A stretch of DNA of 64,000 nt from Tribonema minus (GCA_017506865.1 JAFCMP010000468.1:434001-498000), one strand, 5' to 3'. Shown: positions 26,201 through 37,335, counted from the first letter of the stretch. Notes: generated by a model not told the origin, from the sequence alone. Numbers and translations are program-made.

Positions 26201-28174
26201 GAGACGGAGGGCTTTCCCCTTCCGCCAAAGTGAGCAGCGGCGGCGGGGCTGCAGTGCTCTCAGCACCGTGGCCACGCTCGCACTCGATGCTTGTTTGATT
26301 TGAACTCATCTGGAGGACATGGGCCGCGTGCAGGAGACCGAGGGCTTCCCTCTTCCGCCAAAGTGAGCAGCGGCGCCGGGGCTGCAGTGCTCAGTGCTGT
26401 GGCCACGCTCGCACTCGATGGTCGCTTGCAGGCTGACCAGGTTCAAATGATTAAGAATTCTTTTGATTTGAACTCATCTGGAGGACATGGGGCGCGTGCA
26501 GGAGACGGAGGGCTTTCCGCTTCCGCCAAAGTGAGCAGCGGCGGCAGAAGAGCTGCAATGCTCAGCGCTGTGGCCGTGCTTGCAGGCGATGCTCGTGGGC
26601 ATGCTGACCAGATCGAACTAATTAAAGACGCTCGACAAGTCAGATAAATCAACAACTCATGCTGATCAGATTCAACTACTTCGAAGTAGTAATAATCTTC
26701 CCAGTTAAACCCGTTAGATGAATCATCCTAATACTCTCCACCGGTGCCTTTGTCGGCATCAGCTCGAATATACACTTGAAAGATTTTGGTACTTGAAGTA
26801 AGCGTGCTTGCAGTATTCAAATCTCTGCCGTAATTTTTGAATTATTTTTAATACAAGCAGAGGTTTCAATACTCAAAGTACATTGAAAGTCAGGCCTGAA
26901 TGGAGGCCAGCAATCTGGCGCATCATCGACAACAAATTGCAGCAGCAGCTTCGGCTGCGCCGCATTCCCTCTCGTTTATGCATTAGCCGTGCTGTACGCC
27001 CAGCCTTGCCGGCCTGCCCTCCGGTGTGTATGCCATGATGCCATCTGCGAACTTTGCAAGAACTGCGCACTTCAAAGTACTTAAGAAATACGCCAATCTT
27101 GAAGTTTCCCAATGGCCCAAGTGACTGACGGCGGCAGCACCGGAAGATGTGGGACGCATGCAGCGATCTGCAGGCCCTGTAATTTTATACGATCATCAGC
27201 GCTGCCTACTTCAAGCGGGTGACGTTCACGCCCCCATGCGCTGATCGATGCTGCAGGAACGAGGACGGCAGCGACGCGGACTACGTGTGGGTCCCCGCGC
27301 CGGCGCTGCAGAAGCTGCGAGCCGCGCACGGCAGGCTCGAGCTCGCCGTGCAGGCGGGGCACGCCGCGGCGGCAAACGAGGCGCTGCTGGCGCAGGTAAT
27401 GTGTGCAATCCGTGAGGATTGACCATGAAGCACCAATTTGCACGTGGAATTGGTCTATGTGGTTTGCTGAACTCTGACAACGGAAGCACAGAAGAGGCTG
27501 TCAGTTGAAAGGGCAGGTGCACCCGCATCGGCAACAGAAGTGTCGCTGGCGTGTTCAGCACGGTTGATGTGGTGGTCGTTCACACAATGGTGCGGGCGCA
27601 GGGTGTTCTGGCCGCCAGCGCCGGTAAGAGGGCGCTGCCAGCTGCAGTGCGCATGGCAGGCGCGAGCGGCAGCATGTGTGAGGCGGGGGCACCGCTCAAG
27701 CGGGACATGCACAACGCCACTGCGGCCATGCTCAGCACCTGTCGCTGCATGCGGGCGCTTGTGACCCGAAAAACCACGCTCAAAAAGCGTCCTGTGTGCT
27801 TTTTATTGATTCTCGTTCACATGGGGCGCAAAAAAGCCCAGATGGTAAATGTCCAGCTTGCAACCGGAATGTACATGCACTGAACCGGTCGCGACTGCGC
27901 CTGAAGCACAACGGATAAAGTGCACATTTATGAGACACGTGCCGTGCAGGTCGACATTGTCGTGTTCTGCTCATCATTTTGAGCCGCGCTGCTGGCACTG
28001 TGGTAACTGCAGGCGGCGGTAAAGCTTGCGGCCGCGGGGAAGGACCTGAAGGTGCTGCACGCGAAGGACGCCGAGGACCGCGACAAGCTGGTCGGCGCTG
28101 CCGTCAAAGCCGCCAAGAAGCTGCGCAAGGGCACCAAAAAGGCTGGCGGCAAGAAGGGGGGGAAGGGGAAGTGA
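14226..28174 (+). CDS. Ankyrin-repeat, coiled-coil, Lys-rich-tail protein (15 exons, 567 aa)
   Basis: Exons: 14226-14379, 15402-15499, 16535-16615, 17841-17919, 18541-18646, 19448-19558, 20151-20325, 21424-21503, 22015-22054, 22823-22980, 24152-24212, 24951-25070, 26090-26229, 27257-27395, 28013-28174. Every junction phase agrees and the sum is 568 codons with the stop. Residues about 20-175 hold four ankyrin repeats: SPLHWAIFHGCTELVKALL, SPLHWAAARGDLPAVWLLL, TPLHTAASGGH and LEALVHDGADVHLRN. Exon 7 adds a Ser/Ala-rich linker with an 11-Ala run. The rest is helical and charged, with a WWQLEDMGRVQ segment, and ends in KKAGGKKGGKGK. The donor after 19558 is GC. Many exons are accompanied by decayed copies of their own junctions. 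The exact orthologue is not recognised; ankyrin repeats imply protein binding. Confidence 0.85.
14918..15056. repeat. Interstitial TTAGGG arrays in ankyrin-gene intron 1
   Basis: Five tandem GGTTAG-type units at 14918-14946 and two shorter blocks at 15018-15056 separated by GTCGTCC. Further degenerate units follow at about 15520-15625 and 15715, and in intron 2 at 15973-16022 and 16224-16263. Confidence 0.85.
16590..17150. repeat. Tandem copies of exon-3 donor junction (about five)
   Basis: The end of exon 3 with its donor (coding LPAVWLLLQ then GTGAGGGCTGC) recurs at about 16730, 16830, 16940 and 17040, spaced about 100-140 bp. Each copy is followed by a shared block GAGCACTCATAGCACTTCAG. 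Only the first, 16535-16615, joins in phase to its neighbours. The later copies still keep a CTGCTGCAG|GTGAGG-like donor, so they could compete for splicing. Confidence 0.85.
17390..17745. repeat. Tandem intronic repeat, ~110-bp unit, about four copies
   Basis: Units contain the words GCGTCTTCGGCTGTGCTGCT, CTACAACAGG and GGGGCTGGGG. They lie in intron 3 of the ankyrin gene between the exon-3 donor copies and exon 4. I see no matching exon, so the source junction may have been lost. Confidence 0.7.
17995..18540. repeat. Four decayed copies of exon 5 start ahead of the real exon
   Basis: The acceptor and exon start (CGACAG|TCCTGGAGGCGCTCGTGCA, coding LEALVH) occurs at about 17998, 18148, 18285 and 18418, then as the real exon at 18541. 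Spacing is about 120-150 bp. Each decayed copy shares a CCAATGTTGAAGTCTATG-like block before its AG. Most copies soon hit stops, but the copy near 18285 stays close to the real sequence for about 14 codons. Confidence 0.85.
20390..20775. repeat. AT-rich island with two diverged tandem copies
   Basis: A sharply AT-rich block within ankyrin-gene intron 7, unlike the GC-rich surroundings. Two diverged copies of about 90 bp (near 20450-20540 and 20625-20730) share CTTCGAAGTAT and GAATGCTGTG(A/G)TTTCTGTT. TTCGAA palindromes recur elsewhere in the window (1513, 26688). No coding frame. It could be an old AT-rich mobile element or an attachment or replication-related region. Confidence 0.55.
21443..21715. 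repeat. Partial duplication of exon 8
   Basis: The exon-8 segment coding EVAALGLCHDLVAE is present in the real exon (21424-21503) and again at about 21645-21700, where it keeps the frame for 14 codons and then diverges. The second copy has no clear acceptor. Confidence 0.8.
22402..22980. repeat. Exon 10 preceded by three near-copies (four in total)
   Basis: The acceptor and exon start coding VERVRAA(E/K)P occurs at 22411, about 22550, about 22680 and 22823, at 130-145-bp spacing. Each copy is introduced by a CATACC...CACGCCAG or CACACCAG acceptor. All four keep an open frame for 19-23 codons. Only the fourth continues to the NRLSALLARAAGG part and to a donor. The exon's far end (coding LTERASGLVEKS) is also copied at about 23075 and 23200. 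Confidence 0.88.
23536..23790 (-). pseudogene. Cys-rich repeat-encoded fragment, family unknown
   Basis: The minus strand reads a Cys/His-rich stretch (words CACQTCVLADTQG and KDRRALGDKVWLAVKLNA). A second, shorter copy of its last 26 codons lies at about 32662-32740 in a NECAP intron, where it reads RALGDKV, a stop, then KLNAF. A protein-level repeat in two introns points to a mobile element fragment. Family not identified. Confidence 0.45.
24789..25260. repeat. Exon 12 with a partial copy on each side
   Basis: A 5' partial copy at about 24789-24830 (coding LVRDVFKLDGAIH) precedes the real exon 24951-25070. A 3' partial copy at 25171-25257 (coding YAPLVEGS-like then ARLLAELE with a GTATCG donor) follows it. 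The three copies overlap in sequence only partly, as expected from successive unequal duplications. Confidence 0.8.
25668..25832. mobile_element. Imperfect foldback element related to that at 62366
   Basis: The left end TGTGTACGCCCAGGTGTTG and the right end ACGACACCTGGACGTATGTA form an imperfect inverted repeat of about 40 bp, with ATGCAATTGCA matching further in. A further end-like word (GACAACACCTGAACATACAT) lies at about 25948. The CCTGGTGTTG core matches the arms of the foldback at 62366-62499, so these look like older members of one family. Confidence 0.5.
26150..26540. repeat. Exon 13 end plus two tandem copies
   Basis: The segment coding LEDMGRVQETEGFPLPPK with its AA|GTGAGCAGCGGCG donor appears in the real exon (ending 26229) and again at about 26311-26366 and 26474-26535. 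All three keep the frame and an identical donor. Only the first has the acceptor side. Confidence 0.88.
27793..27885 (+). repeat. Dispersed ~130-bp repeat, copy B (partial)
   Basis: Shares GCAAAAAAGCCCAGATGG and CCAGCTTGCAACCG with copy A at 7195. The 3' part seen in copies A, C and D is missing. It lies in the last intron of the ankyrin gene. Confidence 0.65.
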
Positions 28175-29895
28175 GTGTTGTGTGCTTATTCCACTCAATA
28201 CAATGGGAAAACAAACACAGCGCTGTTTTGATTGCTGCAGCGCCTTTTTATGGCATGGTGCTGTTTGAGAAGCCGCAATGTATGCCATGAGGTATCCATG
28301 CCACACTTTGCTGTGAAATGTAGAGTGCAATGTGGTGACTCTGCCCGCACAGAGCCCCTTGAAGCAGGAATTTTTCCCAGCAGCATTCATTGGATGACGC
28401 AGACCTGACTTTACATGACTGCGATGAACAAGTCGGAAGGTCTTGATGGCAACAGCGGTGCCGCAGAGCCTTCTAGCTCGCTTGCAAGGTCCACGTTGTT
28501 TGCAGGGAGCATCTTCATCAGGCAGTGCACACCAACCACTGCACACATGCGGTATGCGCACCAGAGGCATTCCCTGTACGAAGGTTACGGATGCCGTGGT
28601 GGTGTGGCGAATGAGCTCGAAGACGTTGCATGCATTGGCTTGCACCGGTAAAACAGGCACATGGTCATAAACAATAGCGGCTGGCCTCGGCGGCAACTCA
28701 AATTGACTCGGGGGTGTACGTAGATGCGCACAGGTTGTGAACTTGTCAGAGACTAGTTTTCCTGAGAGAACTGTGATGGTGTCAATACATGCCGGCAATA
28801 AGCTTCCTTCGCCACTCTCATGCCTTCAACTGATTCAAACTGTGCAGTATAATTCACATTTTTTGCCTTGCAATACATCCAGCCTGTCCAACCACCAGTA
28901 TGATGCGGTGAAAACAGCAGCGCGGTCATGTTTCACTGGGCGGTGCAGCTGCTGATGACAATGCGCGGAGTTGATCTGGTTGAAAGCCAATGTAAAGGGC
29001 AGCTTCCTGTGGACCTTCTCACAGAACTCATGGAGCAACAGTGATGAGCACTTGGCCTGCTGAGCCCATGGAGAAAATGACTTGCAGTAGTCAGTGAACA
29101 GAGGAAGAGCAAGCCAACGAGAAAGAAATACTCTTTTAAAGAGTAGTACATTTTGAAGCTTGAAAAAAAAATTAAGATAATCTGATTGCCAATAAATCCA
29201 GTCTAAAAGAAAAGCAAGCGTTGGCGAACCAAAAGGACGTCACACGCTGAGTGCGCCACATATGTGCCTCAGGCCTGAGGCAGCATCTTGCCTTCATTCA
29301 CGCAAGGAGGGAAGCTGAGATACACTATGCACATTGATGAGGCATCTGAATGGTTTTGATATTACTTTGACAGAAAATTCCAGAAGCTGATTTGCTTTCA
29401 TTCACTCTGCACTACTGGTTCCGTGCTCCACTTCTATGCCCATGGCAGCCACGCCCCAGCCTTCTGCATCTGTAAGGTGACGGCGCCCGGCGCACGGCTG
29501 CTTGCTCCTCCTCAGTGCCAATGCAAAATCATGAAACTTCAAAGTTGACTTTGCTGGCTCGTGTGCTAGCGCTTTCTAGTAGAAAAGTTTCTACTTAATT
29601 AGGAAGTAGTGCTTAGGATGTAGTGCCACGAACACTTCCATTACCGTGCGCTGACATGGTCGCTTGTTGTGCTCTTTACAGGATTACTTATATGAGCGAT
29701 TGAAGTCCAAGTTCGCGAAAGAGAGAAAAAAAAAAAGCTGAAATGTAAAATGTGATGAACTTCAACTCGAAGTTGGACACTTCAACTTGATCTTCCGAGA
29801 AATCAACTTTTGTTTTAAAGAAACTTTCGCACCTACAGCAACAAAAAGATCTGCCCTGCCGATATTACGATTCTTTGATCACGTCACGAAGAGAG
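28175..29895. other. Intergenic region between the ankyrin and NECAP genes
   Basis: Both flanking genes are on the plus strand. A minus-strand open frame at 27974-28798 has some protein-like composition (PPSQFELPPRPAAIVYDH, then a Cys-rich patch). It overlaps the last ankyrin exon on the opposite strand and has no family I can name; it may be an element remnant. The part from 29150 on is less GC-rich and would hold the NECAP promoter and 5' UTR. No clear TATA box. Confidence 0.4.
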
Positions 29896-32800
29896 ATGTC
29901 CACCCCGGCTGCGGCAGCTGACAAATCCCCCAGCGCAGCAACAACAACAGAAATTCCTGCAGCAGCACCAGCGGAGAAGCAGGATTCGGCAGCAGAGCAG
30001 GCAGACTCAGGCGATGGGGATGGCGAGCCGTCCCGCGTGGAGGTGCCTCTGCTGTATATCAAGGAGGTGTTTGTTTACAGGGTTCCGCCTGCCAAGGCTG
30101 CTTCTGGGCACAGGGCGGAGGAGTGGGGGCTGGAGAATCCTGCACTGACGGGCTTCATGAGGATCTCGCAGCTGGACGACCAGTGAGTGCGGTGCAGTGC
30201 ACTGCCTTTCAACTGACGCAAGCTGTCTGTTGTAATGCTGACCATTTTTGCCCTTAAGAATTCCAACTTTTTAGCTCAAGCGTCGGTTCTGTGATTACCA
30301 GGAGGAGGCTTCATCGCATGCACACGGGACACACGGCTGTCACATTTGCAAGAAGACAGTCAATCAACCAACGCAAGGCGCAGCAGGAGCGTGATCAACC
30401 TCAATGCGCAACATGAATTTGTGCGCTGCAACGGCGGCAGCACCATAAAATCCCGCATGACAACGAAGCTATCCCCTCGTGCGTTGTCAACATTCTGCCG
30501 TGTTGCTGAGTGTGCTAAGCATACGCAACCGAGCACAGGTCAACCCTCCGAGTGCGTTCGTGGCACTAGCCCTCTGACAGCATAGCTGAAGTCCACCCGA
30601 GTCCACTTGAGTACTCATGTGGACTTTACGTCAATGCGCGGCAGCACACCATCACCGCCACGGAAGTCGTGGCAGGCGGGTATAGGGAGGACGTCAAAGC
30701 TGCAGCTGCAGCCACACCGATGCACGACGCAAATTTACGAGGGCTTGTGTCCAGCAGCTTTCAACGCTTTGGGTTGGTGCTCGTTGCCATCGCTGCCGCT
30801 CGCGGAGCCAATATTGATGCGGTGACTAAGATGCGCTGACAGTGTAGTTTACTAGGATGTGCGGGAAGCTGCAGCACTCTTGCCCATCCGTCAACTACAG
30901 ATTGTTGAACTGACTGGCGCAGTTGTATTACGCGGTTTAATCTGTGCTGATCCGCGCGGCGTGCTGCCGCATCGTGCTTGCTGCTGCTATTGCTGCTGCC
31001 GCGGCGGCCATGCTTCGCGCTGCAGATCACTGGTGACGCTGGCCCTGACGCTAAAGGAGGCAGGAGCGGAATATGCTGTTCGCTGGTCGCACCCCATACT
31101 CCATCACATTAGAAAAATGAAACATCGTTCGCCGCGATGTTCAAGGGGTCGCTGAATTGCCCGTCGCCGCCGCTCACGCTTCAACCCCCCCCCCCCCCCC
31201 CCCTGCAGGTGCCTGGTGAAGATGTTTGTGCCGCCCAAGGAGGGCGACCTGGGGGCGGCCGCGCAGCTGTTTGCCACGTGCTGCATACGCGTGGGCGGGG
31301 GGCGCTTCCTGCAGCACTTTGTGGAGCACGTCATGGACTCCAGCCGCTACTTTGTGCTGCGGTGCGAGGTGAGCCCCTCGCGGCCGTCACGCCATTGCCA
31401 CGCAGCATGGCCGCATTCGCTGTAGGCCCGTTGATTACGGCGCACGCGTCGGGACGGCCATTACGCATTGCTACGCAACATAGCCGCAACCGCTGTAGGC
31501 CCGGTAATTTACGGCGCATGCGTCCCTACGCGCAACGTTTCGTCGCGCACGCGCATGCGGCTGCGCATGCCGCGCCTCGCAGGCACCGGCGCTGACGCTG
31601 CCCTGAGATCGATGCACTCATGTGGCACTGCCGCTGAATTGGCTGAATTACCATTCCCACTTCATGCACTTGTTGTACAAAATTTACATTGTATGGCCGT
31701 GGACCTCAATGAACATATGATCTGCTCCAATCAGTAACTCCAGTCAGTAGCTTGGCGCTGCGAGCAAAGGGGGCGCGGAGAGGCGTCCACTTTCACACGG
31801 GTACTACCGTGTACTACAGCTTGGGAATTTACATACAGTCGATTTCGCAGGCTTTGACGCAACTGAGACTTGTCATCATCTGCCCCCGCGGCGCGTGCGT
31901 TACAAAGAGTCTTGTGGTTCCTTATGACGGCGAGCCGTCTTGCGAAGGTGCCGCTTTAACCCATTGCGGGCGCGAACTTACGCGGGGTGATTGAGATAAG
32001 CGTTATTTATTCGTCGACATGAGTATACCCACTTGCATTGCCGCGCCCCAGCTACGAAAATGCAGCGCTCATCCCCGCCGCGCTACCTACCGTATGCCCT
32101 TCGCACAGGACCAGGCGGGGTCGGGGCGCGTGGCGTACGTGGGCGTGGGCTTCCGGGAGCGGAGCACTGCCTTTGACTTCAAGGCCGCCCTGGACGACTA
32201 CGTCAGGTACTGAACACTCACAAATTTAAGGGCATCATGCGTCAACTCTTGCGGTTTACAGTGATTCGATCAGCTGGCTGTGCCTCGCTTGCGGAATGTC
32301 ATACGGCCTTGAAGAGGGTCGCGTGACAGAAGGCGAAAGCAGCCCCATGTAGCCTGACTACGGCAGGTATCATGATGACATGGAAATAATGCACTGAGTC
32401 CTACGATTTACAGTGGTTCGATGAGCTGGCTGTGCTGAATATCCACAGAAATAATGCGCCGACTCGTGACTCACAGTGCTTCGATGAGCTTGCTGTGATG
32501 ATTCGATGAGCTTGCTGACTTCAAGGTCGCCCTGACCGGGTACTGAATAAACACAATGTGAAGCTATAAAGCTTGCACACACAAGCCCTTTGACTGCTGT
32601 GGATATGGTGGCACTGTCTGACTCGTGGCCAACTGCCGCAGCAGCGGCGACCCCGAGTATTGGAGGAAGGCATTTAATTTTATGGGTAACTACACCTTGT
32701 CACCTAGAGCTCTACAATCTTCTAATTCGTTTCCATGAAGAGTATAGTGCGCCAAGCCGTACGTTTTACAGCGCTACAATTTACGGTGACTCGACGGGCT

Positions 32801-34135
32801 GGCTGTGCGCCGCTTGAGTAATGTTAGACAGCCTTGAAGAGAGAGGTGCATGACGGAGGGCGCACATTGCCTTTACTGCCATACGCGGCGAGGAGGCGAA
32901 GTAACGGTGTAGGGTTAGGGTTAGGGTTGGTGTGGCGCTCTGCTCACTGCACACACTTCAGCTGTGCGTCCATAGCTGACTTTAAGTGCCCCCGAGTAAA
33001 GTTTTTAGTGCACTGCACTACTTGAGGTATGTGGCCCCCCACACTGAAGCAGCTGATCTGACGCGTTTGAGGGCGCTCTTTGCAATATGTTCAGGGCGGA
33101 GCGCTGCTGCTGATGTCAAAATTTGTCCAGAACCGCCGTGTTTGGAGTATACGGCAGTCCACACCTGCCGATGATGAAATAAAGACATGTACTCGGGAAA
33201 AGCTACAAATGCAAGTCAACAATAATAGCTAGAAATACAAGTCAACATAAAACGCAGCAGCACCCTGCTGCATGGCGTTTTGGAGGGAGGAGAAGCAACT
33301 TGGCTGAGTCTCATGTGGTATGCTACCCAGAGCGCAGCACCGCCGTTGATTGCCAGCCAGGCAATGGATGACTGCAGCGCCACTCATGTGTGCGCGTTCC
33401 GTTGAAATCATCACTCGTGCGCTTAAATAACAAAAGTGGCCATAAAATGTTTGAAAACCAAGGGGACCACAGCAGCGAGCCGTCACTTCCATGGGTTTGT
33501 GCTCCGTTGTGCGGCTGCGGGGCAGCGTCTTGACTGGAAGTTACCTGAAGTTTGACTTCAAGTGTGACACCCCGCCTTCCCTCCTCGCCGTCAGGTCCGT
33601 GCAGCGGCAGCAGCAGGCGGAGCGCCTGCGCGACCGCGCAAACTCAGTCGACGCCGCCGAGGACGGCAGCAGCGAGCAGCGCGCCCCCCTGCCCCCCGTG
33701 CCCGATCTCTCGCTGCACGCGGGCCAGAAGATACACCTGTCGCTGCCCGGCGGCGGCGGCAGCGGCGGTAGCGGCGGCGGCGGCAGCGGAGGCAGCAGCG
33801 CTCACAGGCGCCCGCAGCGCCGGACCACATGGGGGGAGGGCGCTGGGCTGGTGCCCCCGCCGCCCGGGGGGCTCGTTCCCCCTCCGCCGGGGGATCTGAC
33901 GATACCCGCACCCGCCGCCACGGCTGCTGCTGCCGCATCTGCAGGGCCGCTCACCCCCATGGAGATTGTGCGTGAGCCAGATGCCGGCGCCGGCGGTGGC
34001 GGCAGCGCCGCCGCTGCTGCTGCTGCTGATTCCGCTGCCATCGCCTCGGGGGAGGCTGCAGAGGGGGACGCGGCAGCGGTGGGGCGCGCTGCTGCCGCTG
34101 CTGCGGATGAGTGGGGCGATTTCGCATCCGCTTAG
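29896..34135 (+). CDS. NECAP: NECAP-like clathrin adaptor-associated protein (4 exons, 361 aa)
   Basis: Exons 29896-30182, 31209-31368, 32109-32206 and 33595-34135, all phase-consistent. An acidic, Ala-rich leader of about 50 residues precedes the PHear domain (about 50-180). Family-typical words are YIKEVFVYRVPP, AEEWGLENPALTG, MDSSRYFVLRCED, YVGVGFRERSTAFDF and ALDDYV. The C-terminal exon carries AGQKIHLSLP, PPPPGGLVPPPPGDLTIP and ends in EWGDFASA. In animals these correspond to the linker and the WxxF AP-2 ear-binding motif. The protein is expected at clathrin-coated pits, helping AP-2-dependent endocytosis. It is longer than animal NECAPs (about 275 aa) because of Gly- and Ala-rich low-complexity insertions. 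The ATG at 29896 is the first in frame. Confidence 0.93.
31372..31600. repeat. Tandem repeat in NECAP intron 2
   Basis: Two copies of about 75 bp (CGGCCGTCACGCCATTGCCACG..., GCTGTAGGCCCGTTGATTAC) immediately after the exon-2 donor. Nearby, the end of exon 3 (GACTTCAAGG(C/T)CGCCCTG... GGTACTGAA) recurs at about 32516-32550, and a GATTCGATGAGCT(G/T)GCTG word recurs at about 32268, 32416, 32478, 32500 and 32788. Confidence 0.7.
32911..32930. repeat. Interstitial TTAGGG array
   Basis: Three TTAGGG-type units in NECAP intron 3. Confidence 0.8.
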
Positions 34136-36379
34136 GCGGGGGGGGGACAGGCGCGATGGGGGGCTGCAAGGGGGCACCCAGAGCACAGCAGCAGCTGCCG
34201 TGGATCGCTTGCTGGCAGCAACGTTGCAGTGGATGCCGCTATCCGCGATGGCTGCGGTGCTGATGTTGACTGGTGTAGGGCGTGCACGAGTGACGGTCTG
34301 AGCTGTGATGGCACCCGCCGCCGCCGCCGCCGCAGCAGCAGCAGCAGCAGGCCTTGCCTGAGAGCAGCTCCAACAGTCGCGGCAACGGCGGCAGTAGCAC
34401 TTGGCGTGCACCATCCCCTGCGTCCCGGGGCCTGTGCTGCGTGCCACTGGCTTCTGCCTCAGCGGTACCGCGCCGTATGTCGCGTCTGCTGCGGTGGAAC
34501 GCTCAGCAGCGAGCATGGCTCATGCCTGACTGGACGGAGGCACAGGCGCCGCATCGATCTCATGCCAGCATTCACGCGGGGTGTAGACATGTGTGGACGC
34601 AGTCGCGCAGCGGAAACTACCACATGTTAGCCTGGCCTTAGGTGCTCCGGAGGACACAGCTGTGGCGCCACTCTGCACACAAGGAAGCGCTTCATGCGCC
34701 ATCCATGCGGCGCAGCGCAGCTCGACGGCAATGCGCAGTGCTCAGGTCATGGTAGTTCAGCAGTGCTCCGCGCACGGGAGCGCGGCCTTTGGGTCTCTGA
34801 GAGCGCAACATTTTGTGGGGCGGTGCGACGTAGGCTGCTGCTGGTGCTGCTGCCGCCATCGCCACCGCAGCTGCCGCCGCCGCCGTTGCAACAAACAGTT
34901 TCACATCGCGCAGCCACTGGGACGCGTCACGGGCAAGTGCCGCGACCCTGCCAGCCAGCCCTTTGTTGGCGTCACAAGGACGAGCCCCGTCAGCAGCGCG
35001 CACTGTACGGCAGTGTCGTGATGCTGTGCAGCTGGTGCTGCTGAAGTCGGCACCTGCGCGCGCCCCAACATGTGTGCCCCTCTGTCGCTCTGGGCCGTCA
35101 AGCATCAACTGTGCGCATCCTGCGGGCCGTGCTCATTGACTGCTGGCGTCCAAGGACCGTGGTCATGGCGACAGCCGATACTGCCATGCAGCTGCGCGCC
35201 GTGCGACACGGGCGGCTCTGCACGCACGTCATCGACGACTAGTCTCGGGGATCAACAGCGATCGACATGGCCATGCCACCAGCAGTACTCCACCGAGGAA
35301 AACCCTGCCGAGCAGGCGCTACGCACGCTTGCGGCAGCCGCATTGCACGCGTCTTGTGGCTCTACACAAGCGGAGGGTAAGCGCGGCTGGCCACGGAGCT
35401 GCGTGGCTATGCAGCGGGCGCCATGCAGCAACACGGCCTCAGGTGGTTGCAGCTGGTTGCAATTAATATGCGGCCTGCCACAAATGACATGCGCTTGCTG
35501 CCGCCACTCCCTGCTGCAGCTTTGATTGTGCCACTTTTTGTTCATTGTGACGCGCTCATGGCGTTGAGCGTGCTGGCTTATGTGCGAAGGGCTTTGTCGG
35601 AACGTAATGCACGTTGGCCATGGTTGCCTGATGTGTGCGCAGTGCTGGACTCAATACTACTTCAAGAGGGGCCAAGGTGTGATTGCACGATAGGGCCAAA
35701 TTATTTACAACAATGCTAGAGTATTGGTAGGAATGAACTTCAGTGCCGCATGCTGCTGTGTAGAGGCTTCATATTCCGCAACAGCATTGGTTCAGACGGA
35801 CATGGGCCATAGCTTGTAAGTAGTTCACAGAGCATCAAGTCAGTGTCCAATTGTGGCTGGGTTCTGTGCATGAGCGGACCGCCAGTGTATGTGCAAATTG
35901 AATGAGAATGATTCAGTCAATGACAGGATTTCTTTGCCCAAACGCAACGCAGAAGATTGAAAAAACAGAGGCAGTTGTGCTCTGTCAAGAAGCTGTTGAG
36001 TTCGACTAGCAAGTTGTTGGCCCCACGCATCTGCCGATTTAGGTGTTGTTGACTTGAAGCTAGCTTGAAGTTGAAGCTCAGATGGCACCATCAAACACGA
36101 CATCAGGATCAACATCAAAACTTCAAAGGTGAGTACTCAGCAAGGGCCGCTGACAAAGTTCCTAGTGCTACAATGTGACATGACCAAATCTCAATGATGC
36201 GTCCGCCCTGGCGACTTCACCACTGGACAATTAGTATACATACATACCTGTTGGCTTATGGCTCCCTGATTGCTTGGGCCAACAGGATCCTCGGCCAGGC
36301 ATTGTTTACGAAGGGAATATTTCTTCGAAACACAAATGATTGTGCAGCCTTGGTTAGTGTGCACCACAAAGCCTAGAAA

Positions 36380-37335
36380 AACACCCTACATACATCAAGA
36401 TGCGATCCTGGACCCGCACACTCCGTATACTCCGAAGTATGCCACTAAACCTAAGTAGAAGATGATTTGCTCATCAGCCAGAGTGCAGCTCACTGACATT
36501 ACTGCACACCTCCTCCACAGCGCTCAGCAGAAGCTGCCGCTCATAGCCGCCAGTGCCCGCACCAAGAAGTGCGCCGCCATTGCTGTGATGTGCTGCCGCG
36601 CGCCAGGCCGCTGCCATTGGTGCCGTTGCTGCCGCCGCACAGAATGCGTTGTTACTGCTGTGATGTCCTGCTGGCCGGCACCTCCACGCTGCTGCGCTTC
36701 TAGATAATGCCGTGTCGCCGGCACGCGGCACTGATGTGCCATTGCTGCACACGCGTCCCAAGCTACTGTTGCGCACCTGCTGGGTACTGCATTGCGACTC
36801 TGCAGCGGTATGGCTGCACGGTCCAGTGTGCTACCGCTGTGTACGCAATGAACATGTGCAATAAGTTTGCGCCTGCTGTAAGCCTTCAGCATGACCGCAA
36901 ATCTTGCCACGGTCCGTTACGCGGCACTGCAGATCGTCAGCTACACATGACATGTCCTTGCTGAGCTGCTGGCCCAGCACCACTACTTCAAGTTGGCGGT
37001 CACAGCGCATCCACCTTTGGCCTCCTGGCGCAGCAATTTAGAATGCAGTTTAAGAGTCTCAAGTTGCCGCCGCAGCCAATGTGCAGGCACTAGGGCTGCT
37101 GCCGCCACCAGTGTGAACGCATTCGCTGCGGCCGCAGGTAGCAGTTGCTATTTCTTCTTCAACATCAACGTGTGGAACAAAAGCTTCAAAGAATGCCACA
37201 AAAGATGTAGTGCGTTTTTCTCAAGAAAGCGGCTTGGGTGCCGCTGCTTGCAAAGCCTCTGCAAAGGGTCCAGCCTGATATGCTAGTTGATGAGCTCAAC
37301 AATTTGTGTCCCTGATTCTGTCCAGTTGACCCGTG
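36380..37335 (+). repeat. Dispersed repeat, copy 1 (partner at 47920-48510)
   Basis: Aligns in the same orientation with 47920-48510. Shared words include CAGCGCTCAGCAGAAGCTGCCGC, TGCTACCGCTGT and the stretch GCTC(A/G)ACAATnnnTG...TGTCCAGT(T/C)GAC near the end. This copy is longer by an insertion of about 350 bp before the last block. No coding potential recognised. Confidence 0.65.

Noticed and set aside
27974-28798. 274-codon minus-strand gene
   Set aside because: It overlaps the last ankyrin-gene exon, which is supported by 14 phase-consistent junctions; the remaining Cys-rich part matches no family I know and is noted only in the intergenic entry.
33552-34516. Minus-strand frame of 290 codons opposite NECAP exon 4
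   Set aside because: Ala/Ser/Arg-rich antisense shadow of a Gly/Ala-rich coding exon with strong NECAP motifs.
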